Below the pieces are notes generated by a model. The model was not told the DNA's origin, did no database searches, and saw only the letters and a list, made by a program, of their open reading frames with translations. Of a stretch of 18,080 nt of DNA, positions 1-7,573 are shown piece by piece. Positions within the stretch are counted from its first letter, which is position 1, and the number at the start of each line of letters is the position of its first letter. The stretch comes from Promethearchaeota archaeon (GTDB taxonomy: Archaea > Asgardarchaeota > Lokiarchaeia > Sigynarchaeales > SOKP01). A program made the translations under genes and the position numbers. Location: positions 1 through 18,080 of the forward strand of contig WJIN01000306.1 in the NCBI GenBank assembly GCA_014730295.1, given 5' to 3'.

Positions 1-156
1 CCATAATACCGCAACTAAAGCATCCTCATCATTTTCAAATTTTCGAAAGGCATCTGCGAGTTGTTGAGCAGTTAATCGGTCCACAGCATTTTTGACATCT
101 GGATTATTAATAATTACAGTGAAGACAGGATAATTTTTCTCAATCTCTATTGACAT
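1..156 (-). CDS. Enoyl-CoA hydratase/isomerase (crotonase) family, N-terminal 52 residues, cut by window edge
   Basis: The reverse strand from an ATG at 154-156 stays open for 52 codons to the window edge. It reads MSIEIEKNYPVFTVIINNP, then VKNAVDRLTAQQLADAF and EDALVAVLW. This matches the crotonase N-terminus: a first beta strand, the N-A-V(D) segment preceding the first helix, then the strand that leads to the oxyanion-hole loop (normally G..FCAG), which lies outside the window. Crotonases hydrate enoyl-CoA or isomerise acyl-CoA double bonds in fatty-acid or amino-acid degradation in the cytoplasm. Catalytic residues are not visible, so the reaction cannot be narrowed. The gene reads away from its neighbours. 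Confidence 0.85.
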   Translation of the reverse strand, partial: MSIEIEKNYPVFTVIINNPDVKNAVDRLTAQQLADAFRKFENDEDALVAVLW

Positions 157-722
157 GGTATTTTCTAATCACCTTAAATTTAATCTTATAAATTATTTTT
201 ATATCAAAATTAGTAAATGGAATTTATCCACTATATATTTATTTTTATGAATAATTTATCTTTAACTTCGTTTGGATTTACAGTTGAAGCATTCAAATTC
301 ATCTCAGAGTATAATATATTCAATTGAAATCAATTGTCTGATTCATAATATAATATTTTTTTGATTAATATAGATATTTGGTATGTTAAGTAATTATTCA
401 GATAAATTTACAACAGTAGGAGAAATAAATATTCTTCCATCTAAACTTTCATTTCCTCAAAATGTTCTTGAAATCTCGCAATGAAGAATTGTATCGCTTC
501 AATTGTGTTCTCAATCTCATGATCTACAATACTGAAAGCATTAGTAAACTCCAACATTGAATAGCCCAAGGAATGATAAATTTTTAAAATTAAATTCTCT
601 GCAATGGGTAATACCAGATTCAAGAAAGATTTAAATGGAATATCAAACTCTTATTTTATGATATATCCCTAATCTCATTTTCAATATAATTAATTCAAAT
701 CCAATATGGGTAAAAAATATAT
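157..722. other. Long AT-rich intergenic stretch with one weak minus-strand frame
   Basis: These 566 bases separate the crotonase from the permease. The only frame of note is on the minus strand at 441-623, about 60 codons beginning at TTG. Its protein (with SMLEFTNAFSIVDHEIENTI in the middle) resembles no family I recognise, and the frame opens with no ATG after an upstream TAA. It could be a tiny gene or the relic of one. The rest is A/T-rich, with possible TATA-like boxes but no RNA gene or repeat that I can see. Confidence 0.4.
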
Positions 723-2078
723 ATGAGCCTAATTTTTCTACAAATATTCGTCCTGATATGTTTCTTCAGCCTTATAATTGTACTATTCTTCGATAAACTA
801 GATTATCTTTTATACTCAATCCTTTTTATCATCATTGCATCATTAGTGAGCGGTATATTTTTAGAAGAAGCTAGGAATTTGGAATTTTACATTTTACAAA
901 TAAAATGGGACGTAATTATTTTCATTATAGGATTGTTTATTATTGTAGAAGTACTAAATGAAGCACAATTCTTTGAAGAGATTGCAGACTATATTATTGA
1001 GCGGTACCAAAATAAACCCACTAAACTATTTTATATATTTTGTTTGTTATCAACATTACTGGCATCATTTGTAGCTGCAATTTCTATAACCATCATTTTA
1101 GTTCCCATTATTATTAAATCTAGTAGGAAAATTGGAATTAATCCAGCACCCTATTTATTTGGATTATCGGTTTGTGTAAATCTTGCCGCAACACTTACAC
1201 CCTTCGGTTCCGCTCAAAATATATTGATTTCAAATGAATTTAATTTAGATTTTTTGTGGTTTTTAGTCAACATTATCCCCTATTTCATGATAACGATCAC
1301 GATAACACTAATTTTGCTACAATTTTATATCCTAAATCCCAACTTAAAAAAGAAAAAGAAACCCGTAGAATCAAAACAAGAGAATACAAAAAAAGTAGTG
1401 GAAGTAGACCTTGATGAGACTAAAGATAATAAATCGGGATTTGATAAAAGTTTTATAAAAAACTTGATTGCGTTAATTGTATTAATTATCCTATTAGTTT
1501 TTATTGAAGCCTATTATATCGTTGCGATTGGGGGGGCAATTATGTTTGTATTCTTAAATCCCATAAATAAACAAAAAAAACTCAGATCATTCTCTCTTTA
1601 TCATTATCTAAATCGTATCGACTATAAACTAATATATTTTTTTGTTTGTCTGTTTATTTTTGTAGGTTTGCTCCAATTAAATGGAACAATATTGATGGTG
1701 GAAAAATGGATCGAAAGCATTTCTTACGAGAATGAATTTATTTTGGCAATAGTGATTTTAATTATTACCTCGATTCTAAGTGGTTTGTTAGATAATGCGC
1801 CTGTAACTGTAATTTTTATCCCGATAATTAAAATCCTGCTCGCTTTACCTGTTTTTTATAGCGGTCCGATTTTGATTGCCTTTATTTTAGGAATCAACTT
1901 AGGAGGGAACTTTCTACCACAAGGTAGTGCCGCAGATATGATGACCTTAGAATTAGCTAAATATAATAAAGTAGACGAGGTAAATTATAAGAATATGTTT
2001 AAGATTGGAGCACTTTTTTCAATACTTCATGTAATAATTGGGATAGGATATCTGTATGTAATTATATATATTCTCTAG
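723..2078 (+). CDS. SLC13/ArsB/NhaD-type (IT superfamily) permease
   Basis: This 451-residue integral membrane protein has about 11 hydrophobic segments in two pseudo-repeats. Repeat 1 carries NLAATLTPFGSAQNILIS (about 153-170). Repeat 2 carries DNAPVTVIF (about 357-365) and GGNFLPQGSAADM (about 394-406). These paired re-entrant-loop signatures (T-P-x-G-S-x-x-N/D) are typical of the ion-transporter superfamily that includes ArsB, NhaD and SLC13/CitM, which move anions, arsenite or Na+/H+ across the cytoplasmic membrane. A charged, Lys-rich cytoplasmic loop (about 209-240) separates the halves. The substrate cannot be told from sequence, and no arsenic-resistance or dicarboxylate genes sit nearby. 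The ATG at 723 begins directly at the first membrane helix; upstream is AT-rich with TATA-like sequence near 682-691 and no Shine-Dalgarno site. It ends about 100 bases before the convergent next gene. Confidence 0.88.
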   Translation: MSLIFLQIFVLICFFSLIIVLFFDKLDYLLYSILFIIIASLVSGIFLEEARNLEFYILQIKWDVIIFIIGLFIIVEVLNEAQFFEEIADYIIERYQNKPTKLFYIFCLLSTLLASFVAAISITIILVPIIIKSSRKIGINPAPYLFGLSVCVNLAATLTPFGSAQNILISNEFNLDFLWFLVNIIPYFMITITITLILLQFYILNPNLKKKKKPVESKQENTKKVVEVDLDETKDNKSGFDKSFIKNLIALIVLIILLVFIEAYYIVAIGGAIMFVFLNPINKQKKLRSFSLYHYLNRIDYKLIYFFVCLFIFVGLLQLNGTILMVEKWIESISYENEFILAIVILIITSILSGLLDNAPVTVIFIPIIKILLALPVFYSGPILIAFILGINLGGNFLPQGSAADMMTLELAKYNKVDEVNYKNMFKIGALFSILHVIIGIGYLYVIIYIL

Positions 2079-2177
2079 ATAAGGAAAACCGAGAATTAAT
2101 TTATTTATTTTCAAATTTAATTAAAAGATTTCAATTAAGAAAAAAAGAAAATTACAGATTCTAAATCAAAATGAGAA

Positions 2178-3518
2178 TTAATATTTTGTAAATTTTCGTA
2201 TATAATAAAGAAATAGCATTACAATAGTAATCATTATAGGGACACTGATACATAAAGTCAAAACCCAATTTTCCACCAGAGCTTCAAATAAACCCAAGTC
2301 TTGTGCGATACTGTAAATCTCTAGAATCGGTCCAATAATGGCAACGAGCGTGAATATTTTTACAAATTTATTCAGAGTCTCCGAACGTTTTTGAGTGAGT
2401 TCTTCTAATTTTTCATTGACTTCAGAGGTTAGAAGCTCACTTTTTTCTCTCAAGGTTTCCAACATTGGGGAATAATACCATTCATTATCAATATTCCTCC
2501 ACATGATAACAGAACTAGGACTCAAGTTAATAATGGAATCTTTCAAGGTTAAAAGAAATAATTCAAGCTGATCAGAGAGGTTTTTTAACGATTCAAGCTC
2601 TAATTCTAGCTCCTTAATTTTTGGAACAGATTTTCTCTTTCCTTTGAATTTAGCAAATGCATTAAACAAAATTGTATCAAGTAAACTAGTAGCTGCGTAA
2701 TAATATTCAGCAATTTCGAGCACTCTATTCAGTCTTATATCTTTAGGACGGTTATCTTTATCATAAAGATATAGTGAAAAATTGAATGATGGGTAGACTT
2801 GAGCATATTCATTTAGAGAACAATTACGAGGTCCTTCCATTTGAGAAGAAAAGAGTACATCCTTGTATGTATTATAATCCTCTTGAGTGATCGGAGCATT
2901 TTTTTCTATCTCGAAGATAAACACCCTGTGATACCAGAGGGCTGAACGTATTGGTAAATAATCAAGACTTTTGAGCTTGAGCTCTTCGCTAATTTCTTCA
3001 TATGATTCAATCGGGATCAAATTCGTTTGCAAAACTCCTTTTAAATCATTAGTATCATTTTCAATAATAGGGTTAATTAAGCTAGATAATTCGGCGCTAA
3101 ATCGTTCTACTAACTCTCTATATTCCTTAACTTCAAATTCTCTAGTGAGATTTACTTCGGCTTTTATACGGAATGTGCCTGCCCCATAGTCATGAAAGAA
3201 CAATAAAATTCTGCTAATATCAAATTCAATACCTTCAAATTGAATGATGTTATCTTCGCAAATGAAATTTTTACCGATAAGTGAAGGAGGAACCATTGGT
3301 GTACCCCCATAAACAGAAGTAAACTCTACATCCCAAAGAACTTCACCTTTATCATCATTCTCGATAAACCAGCCCTTCTCCCTTGTTTTTTTAAAATGGG
3401 TAATAATGGAATTTTGGATTGTTGTATATCCTTTCTCGATTAACGCGGATGAATCTATAAAGAATCCAGTGTAGAAGGGTCCGATAAACACTACCTTATA
3501 CTTTCCTTTGATTGTCAT
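2178..3518 (-). CDS. Protein of unknown function with two C-terminal membrane helices (CorA-like topology)
   Basis: This 446-residue protein has a soluble N-terminal region (1 to about 290, alternating beta and helix, no recognised motif). A charged helical stretch predicted to be coiled coil follows (about 295-385, with ELELELESLKNLSDQLEL and later VNEKLEELTQKRSETLNK). Two hydrophobic helices (about 386-403 and 418-440) are joined by a short acidic loop, and a basic tail ends the protein. A long helix feeding into two terminal membrane spans is the layout of CorA-type Mg2+ channels. The GMN signature required after the first span is absent (the loop reads IAQDLGLFEALVEN), so I do not assign that function. 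It could be a membrane-tethered sensor or scaffold. The start is the ATG at 3516-3518, with TATA-like AT stretches upstream. It converges on the permease gene. Confidence 0.75.
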   Translation of the reverse strand: MTIKGKYKVVFIGPFYTGFFIDSSALIEKGYTTIQNSIITHFKKTREKGWFIENDDKGEVLWDVEFTSVYGGTPMVPPSLIGKNFICEDNIIQFEGIEFDISRILLFFHDYGAGTFRIKAEVNLTREFEVKEYRELVERFSAELSSLINPIIENDTNDLKGVLQTNLIPIESYEEISEELKLKSLDYLPIRSALWYHRVFIFEIEKNAPITQEDYNTYKDVLFSSQMEGPRNCSLNEYAQVYPSFNFSLYLYDKDNRPKDIRLNRVLEIAEYYYAATSLLDTILFNAFAKFKGKRKSVPKIKELELELESLKNLSDQLELFLLTLKDSIINLSPSSVIMWRNIDNEWYYSPMLETLREKSELLTSEVNEKLEELTQKRSETLNKFVKIFTLVAIIGPILEIYSIAQDLGLFEALVENWVLTLCISVPIMITIVMLFLYYIRKFTKY

Positions 3519-3701
3519 TTTTTATAATTTAATTTCTTTTCTAATTTCCTAAAAGTTATTAAATATTAGACTAAAAAGAATATAATATTTTCGACAAGTC
3601 TGGAAAAAAATTAGAAGGGTGTCGAAGAACCGGTAAAAATTACTTTTCAGAGTTTTTATTATATATATCCAACGTATGTTAACTTAGAGTAATCTTAAAA
3701 G

Positions 3702-4643
3702 ATGATTAATAATCTTAAATTTTATTAGATTAAAGAAGGAAGGAAAATAGTGTATTCTAAATATAGAGATCCAATTGGTATTCCAACACTTTTTTCACAG
3801 ATCTCCCGGTTCTTGATTGGAAAACGGGCATTTGCATGAATTGGCATTAAGCCACGGATATCGGATTCTCGCACTCGATAGATCTGGTATGGGAAAACCA
3901 GATTATTCAAAAAACTTTACATGGCTAGATTATCCAGATAATATAGTTGGATTAACAGATTCCCTCGACTTAATAAAAATCGGCATAATTTGAATCTCTG
4001 GAGGGGCTCCTCCCAGGTTTTCATGCGCATACAAAATTCTAGAGCGAATAAATTTTACCGTAGGTATAGGTTTATGGGTACCCAACTTAGATAGAAAGCT
4101 TTATCACATTATCGCATCCATCGACAGGAAATTCAGCAAACTTGCTAAATTTCTCTTTCTCTTCAGAATTACCTATGTTATAATGGATCTTATGGTAAAA
4201 ATACACTCCGGAAGGAAATTGATGATGAATTTTAAAAGCTCCATCTAGGAGTCTTATCTTGAGCTTATTCAAAATAATGATAAAGTGGCTGAGATTCTTG
4301 CAAAAGATGTTAAGAGGTCTTTTAGTCAAGGATCTAAAGGTCCAGCTCGAGATGCACTTCTCCAATATCGCGATTGGGATTTGATTTAGAGGATATAATA
4401 ATTCCAATTTGTCTCTGTCATAGAATAGATGATAGATTCGTGCCTTTTATCTTCACAGAAAAATTTTACCCAACTCTTCCTAATTCCTCCTTAAAAAAAT
4501 TTCCTAATGAGGAATATTATTCTATGATGGATAACTTTGACGAGATTTTTGAGGAAATTGGTAATTTTAATAGTAAGAAATTGGAAATTTATAATAAGAA
4601 TTTAAAGAAAAGATTTCCATTCCTCAATCGCTATTTCTATTAA
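3702..4643 (+). pseudogene. Decayed alpha/beta hydrolase (multiple stops, two frameshifts)
   Basis: Stitching frames gives a nearly full-length alpha/beta hydrolase. An ATG at 3702 leads to GRKIVYSKYRDPIGIPTLF, then HRSPGS, LALSHGYRILALDRSGMG, TWLDYPDNIVGLTDSL, ISGGAPPRFSCA and later GFDLEDIIIPICLC, DDRFVPF and NEEYYSMMDNFDEIFEE. Lesions seen: TAG at 3726-3728; one extra T in the run 3790-3795; TGA at 3814-3816 (Arg expected after PGS); TGA at 3991-3993, where the nucleophile elbow G-x-S-x-G should start (Ser codon TCT at 3997); TAG at 4246-4248; one G missing in the run 4376-4378. The HG of the oxyanion motif is now HR, and the catalytic His before Y-S has become Tyr (TAT at 4515-4517). The many independent substitutions make sequencing error an insufficient explanation. 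Reverse-strand frames here are shadows. The end is taken as TAA at 4641-4643. Confidence 0.85.
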
Positions 4644-4916
4644 TTCAAAATCCGCCTTATTCTTTACAGAGGTCAATTTATTTTCTCTTTCTTTGATCTT
4701 TTTAATGATGAGCTGGTGTATATCATCCATCGATTTCTCTGTATTGTCTAAAAGAGGTAAAATTTGAGAACAAATTGAATCCCTTATTATATATCGATCA
4801 TGAGCTTCTTTTGAAAGATTTGTCACTAATCTTGGATGATATTTCTCCTTAAGTTTAAGTATTTTCTTTCTCAACTTCTCACGCCATAGAAGATCATTTA
4901 TTTGTTTTTCACTCAT
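4602..4916 (-). CDS. Small helical protein of unknown function
   Basis: This 104-residue, highly charged protein is predicted to be almost all helix (KLRKKILKLKEKYHPRLV near the start, IHQLIIKKIKERENKLTSV near the end). It has no signal peptide, membrane segment or cysteine pair, and I do not recognise the family. The ATG at 4914-4916 begins MSEKQINDLLWREK. Its last 42 bases overlap the 3' end of the decayed hydrolase on the other strand, which is possible only because that gene is dead or ends earlier. It lies downstream of and in the same direction as the UroD-like gene, 153 bases away, so co-transcription is possible but not shown. It is probably real, since the sequence is well-behaved and not low-complexity. 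Confidence 0.5.
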   Translation of the reverse strand: MSEKQINDLLWREKLRKKILKLKEKYHPRLVTNLSKEAHDRYIIRDSICSQILPLLDNTEKSMDDIHQLIIKKIKERENKLTSVKNKADFELIEIAIEEWKSFL

Positions 4917-5069
4917 CAGATTATCTAATCATATTATCAATAAAAATAGATCTATATGTTTAATTGAATTATTAATTTCAAAAAATTGAATTATGAGATG
5001 TGTTGATAAAAGCTCATCTATTATGATTTGATTATTATAATTACATTGATTTATTACCAACGACATTAC

Positions 5070-6227
5070 TTAATTTAAAGGGTAATTACGATATTTTTCT
5101 ATAGCAGATCTCATAGCTAAAATATTTTTCCATGGAATATTTAGAATATCATGACTTGGACCTACAAAATATCCCCCTCCTTTTCCAGCAATCTTAATGG
5201 TATTTTTAACATGGTCGAAAACTTGTTCTGGAGTTCCAAAAGTTAAAATACCCGATGAATCTAAACCTCCCATAAAGCAAATTTTATCACCGTATTCATG
5301 TTTCAATTTCACCAGATCCACCCCCGAAGTCGCTTCTAATGCTTGTAAACAATTTAATCCTGCTTCAATTAAATCAGGAACATATTGATCGATTTTTCCG
5401 CAAGAATGTAAAACCGATAGCATTCCATATTTTTTGCATGTTTGAAATAATTTTTTATGATATGGTAGAATAAACTCATGATATTGTTTGAGTGAAAAGA
5501 TCGGATTTTCTTTATATCCTAAATCATCTCCCATAAAAACAATTTCTACCCCCGCTTCATTCAGTCTTTTAATTATTTCAATATCCACTTTAGTATATTC
5601 ATTCATCAATCTATGAATAAATTGAGGATTTTTACGCATAAAATAGGCTACTCGAGCCATAGTTACTCCTTCAAACAGACATTCAGTAGGATTTAATGGA
5701 GTATACACCATTGGATAAAAATATGGAGATACTGCTTCTACAAAACCCTCCCAAATTTGTGGAGAATAGTTAATACGATCGTTAATTCTTTCTGAGGGTT
5801 TTCCATATTTATCCCATAATTCATTAACCTTTTCTTGGGATGTAAAATATCCCCCTATATACCATTCATAAGGCATCCCAGTTTTAACTTGTTTAACTGT
5901 TTTGAAAATTCTACCATCGATAACACTGACATAGGCATCTTCATATTCAAGTGGGGCGTTAATATTTTTTATTTTAATCTTATTAACACCAAAAGGATCC
6001 ATCTCGTATATATCTAAATTCCAAAATCTCTGTTCGGTTACATAATATTTTTTATTATTGCGACTATTTTTCACAAATGAAGTGAATTGATCTTTTTCTT
6101 TGGATTCACTGAATGCTTGAAAAGAAGTTCCGGTTTGTTCAAAACCAAAATAATGAATAGGTACTTTATCTGGTTCCCCGTTAAGTTGTAGAGTTTTTAA
6201 CACTCTTTCCCGTTTAGATAAACTCAT
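5070..6227 (-). CDS. UroD-superfamily protein, MtaA/MtbA-like (probable corrinoid-linked methyltransferase family)
   Basis: This 385-residue cytoplasmic TIM-barrel protein is of the uroporphyrinogen decarboxylase superfamily. The start MSLSKRERVLKTLQLNGEPD with VPIHYFGFE is the usual opening of the non-heme branch (R-x-R-V...G...D-x-x-P). Further matches are EIVFMGDDLGYKENPIFS (about 228-245), the metal-binding-like LHSCGKI (His274 and Cys276), GDKICFMGGLD (313-323) and GGGYFVGPSHDI (350-361). In MtbA/MtaA a His, a Cys and a later Cys bind the zinc that activates a thiol. Here the first two are present, but the third position falls in GPSHDI with no Cys, so the ligand set differs. True HemE function is unlikely: the N-terminal substrate Arg-rich motif is absent and a second paralogue lies next door. 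A demethylase or methyl-transfer role is inferred only. It is divergent from the next gene across 162 bases. Confidence 0.8.
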   Translation of the reverse strand: MSLSKRERVLKTLQLNGEPDKVPIHYFGFEQTGTSFQAFSESKEKDQFTSFVKNSRNNKKYYVTEQRFWNLDIYEMDPFGVNKIKIKNINAPLEYEDAYVSVIDGRIFKTVKQVKTGMPYEWYIGGYFTSQEKVNELWDKYGKPSERINDRINYSPQIWEGFVEAVSPYFYPMVYTPLNPTECLFEGVTMARVAYFMRKNPQFIHRLMNEYTKVDIEIIKRLNEAGVEIVFMGDDLGYKENPIFSLKQYHEFILPYHKKLFQTCKKYGMLSVLHSCGKIDQYVPDLIEAGLNCLQALEATSGVDLVKLKHEYGDKICFMGGLDSSGILTFGTPEQVFDHVKNTIKIAGKGGGYFVGPSHDILNIPWKNILAMRSAIEKYRNYPLN

Positions 6228-6389
6228 TTTTAATTTTTATTATATTCTATAAAATAATTTCCCAAATAATATAATAAATATGTTAGTAATTTTTCAAATT
6301 TTTCATATTTTCGCAAAGTTTTAATTCCTAAGATTTTAAACAAAATCAATTTATGGAAAAGTATTTATTTTGAATGGGGAATTGAAATT

Positions 6390-7541
6390 ATGAGTATCTA
6401 CAAAGAAGATATAATAGAAGCAAAAGAACGCTTAGCTGCATGGTGGGATCATGAAATCATTGACCGTCCTTCCATATCATATTTTTTACCAAAACCAGAT
6501 GTTCCCTTCAAAGGAGTATATGATTTTTGGTATTTAGCTAAAAATTGGGACGATATTGAAGGATGTCTTGATGATTTTGAAGATAAATCGGAATCTATAG
6601 ATTTTAAAGCAGAAAATGTTCCTTGGTTATTTCCAAATTATGGACCTGGAATATTAGCATCCGTCTTTGGAGCAGAACCAATCTACAAATCCGAAACGGT
6701 ATGGTTTAATCACCCAATACCAGTTGATGAGATAGTATCATTCTTAGAAAATGTTAAACTTGATCGGAATAATCAATGGTATAATAGGTTATTAAATATA
6801 ACTGAATACGCTGCAAGTCGAGCTATGGGGAATTATAGCATTGCTGTAACGGACTTAGGAGGTGTTTTGGATATTCTGTCATCTTTTTTAGGTCCTACAA
6901 ACATCATTTTAACGATGAAAAGAAATCCTTCTATCATTGATTCATGTCGTTCAATTATTTTAGAAAAATTGCTAAAAATATATGATGATCTTCAAACAAT
7001 TATTGAAAAATATCAAGATGGCTGTAATAGTTGGCTACCCATATGGTGTCCAAAAAGATGGTATCCCATTCAATGTGATTTCAGTGCCATGTTGTCTCCC
7101 AAATATTTTAAAAGATTTGTTCTTCCAGATATCATAGAGCAAGCAAAATCAATGGATTACGCAATCTATCATTTAGATGGACCTGGGCAGCTTGTACATC
7201 TAGATGATTTACTTAAAGAAAGCTCAATAACTGGAATTCAATGGGTTCCTGGAGCGGGCGAAAAACCAGCTCAAAGTGAAAAATGGTTTCCGGTATACAA
7301 AAAAATTCAAGAAGCGGGTAAAAATATTATTGTTGACAATCCTCTGGATGCTATGAATGAGGTAACTAGACTCTATAGAAAGTTTGATCCAAAAGGTCTT
7401 TTTATGATCTTGGTGTATTTTACTGATATTCAAGCATTTTACTATTTACCAGATTTTCTAGGAGGAAATTATGGAGAAGGTGATTATCGAAATTTTAAAA
7501 GACAATTCAGGAAAAAGAATAGAGAAAATAAACCGATTTAA
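6390..7541 (+). CDS. UroD-superfamily protein of the HLDG / QWVPGAG subfamily
   Basis: This 383-residue protein begins MSIYKEDIIEAKERLAAWWD. It belongs to a subfamily often annotated as UroD-like or trimethylamine-corrinoid related. Its signature is YHLDGPGQLVHLDDLL (about 260-275) followed by GIQWVPGAG (about 282-290). The His-x-Asp replaces the His-x-Cys of MtaA-type enzymes, so the zinc/thiol chemistry may be different. The N-terminal half has DVPFKGVYDFWY and a Trp-rich region (WLPIWCPKRWYPIQCDFSA at about 215-233). No corrinoid protein is encoded in the window. The ATG at 6390 has GGGGA nine bases ahead (6376-6380) and a TATA-like stretch at 6361-6371. It is divergent from the other UroD-like gene and convergent with the alpha-galactosidase, 32 bases apart. 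It probably acts on a small metabolite linked to the sugar genes beside it, but the reaction is unknown. Confidence 0.78.
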   Translation: MSIYKEDIIEAKERLAAWWDHEIIDRPSISYFLPKPDVPFKGVYDFWYLAKNWDDIEGCLDDFEDKSESIDFKAENVPWLFPNYGPGILASVFGAEPIYKSETVWFNHPIPVDEIVSFLENVKLDRNNQWYNRLLNITEYAASRAMGNYSIAVTDLGGVLDILSSFLGPTNIILTMKRNPSIIDSCRSIILEKLLKIYDDLQTIIEKYQDGCNSWLPIWCPKRWYPIQCDFSAMLSPKYFKRFVLPDIIEQAKSMDYAIYHLDGPGQLVHLDDLLKESSITGIQWVPGAGEKPAQSEKWFPVYKKIQEAGKNIIVDNPLDAMNEVTRLYRKFDPKGLFMILVYFTDIQAFYYLPDFLGGNYGEGDYRNFKRQFRKKNRENKPI

Positions 7542-7573
7542 TGGAGGACACTTCATTTTTTCAAATTAAATCT

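Noticed and set aside
441..623. Minus-strand frame of 60 residues as a gene
   Set aside because: It has no ATG, an upstream stop close by and no family match; kept only as a note in the intergenic entry.
2178..3518. CorA magnesium channel
   Set aside because: No GMN motif after the first membrane span.
3725..4407. Minus-strand frames of about 61 and 106 residues
   Set aside because: They lie opposite the decayed hydrolase, whose plus-strand reading matches a known family; the reverse frames have no recognisable content.
4981..5020. Imperfect AGATG...CATCT inverted repeat upstream of the small gene
   Set aside because: Only a 5-bp match in AT-rich DNA; expected by chance.
5070..6227. Heme-pathway uroporphyrinogen decarboxylase (HemE)
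   Set aside because: The N-terminal substrate-binding Arg motif is missing, while the His-x-Cys and GPSHDI motifs point to the methyltransferase-like branch.
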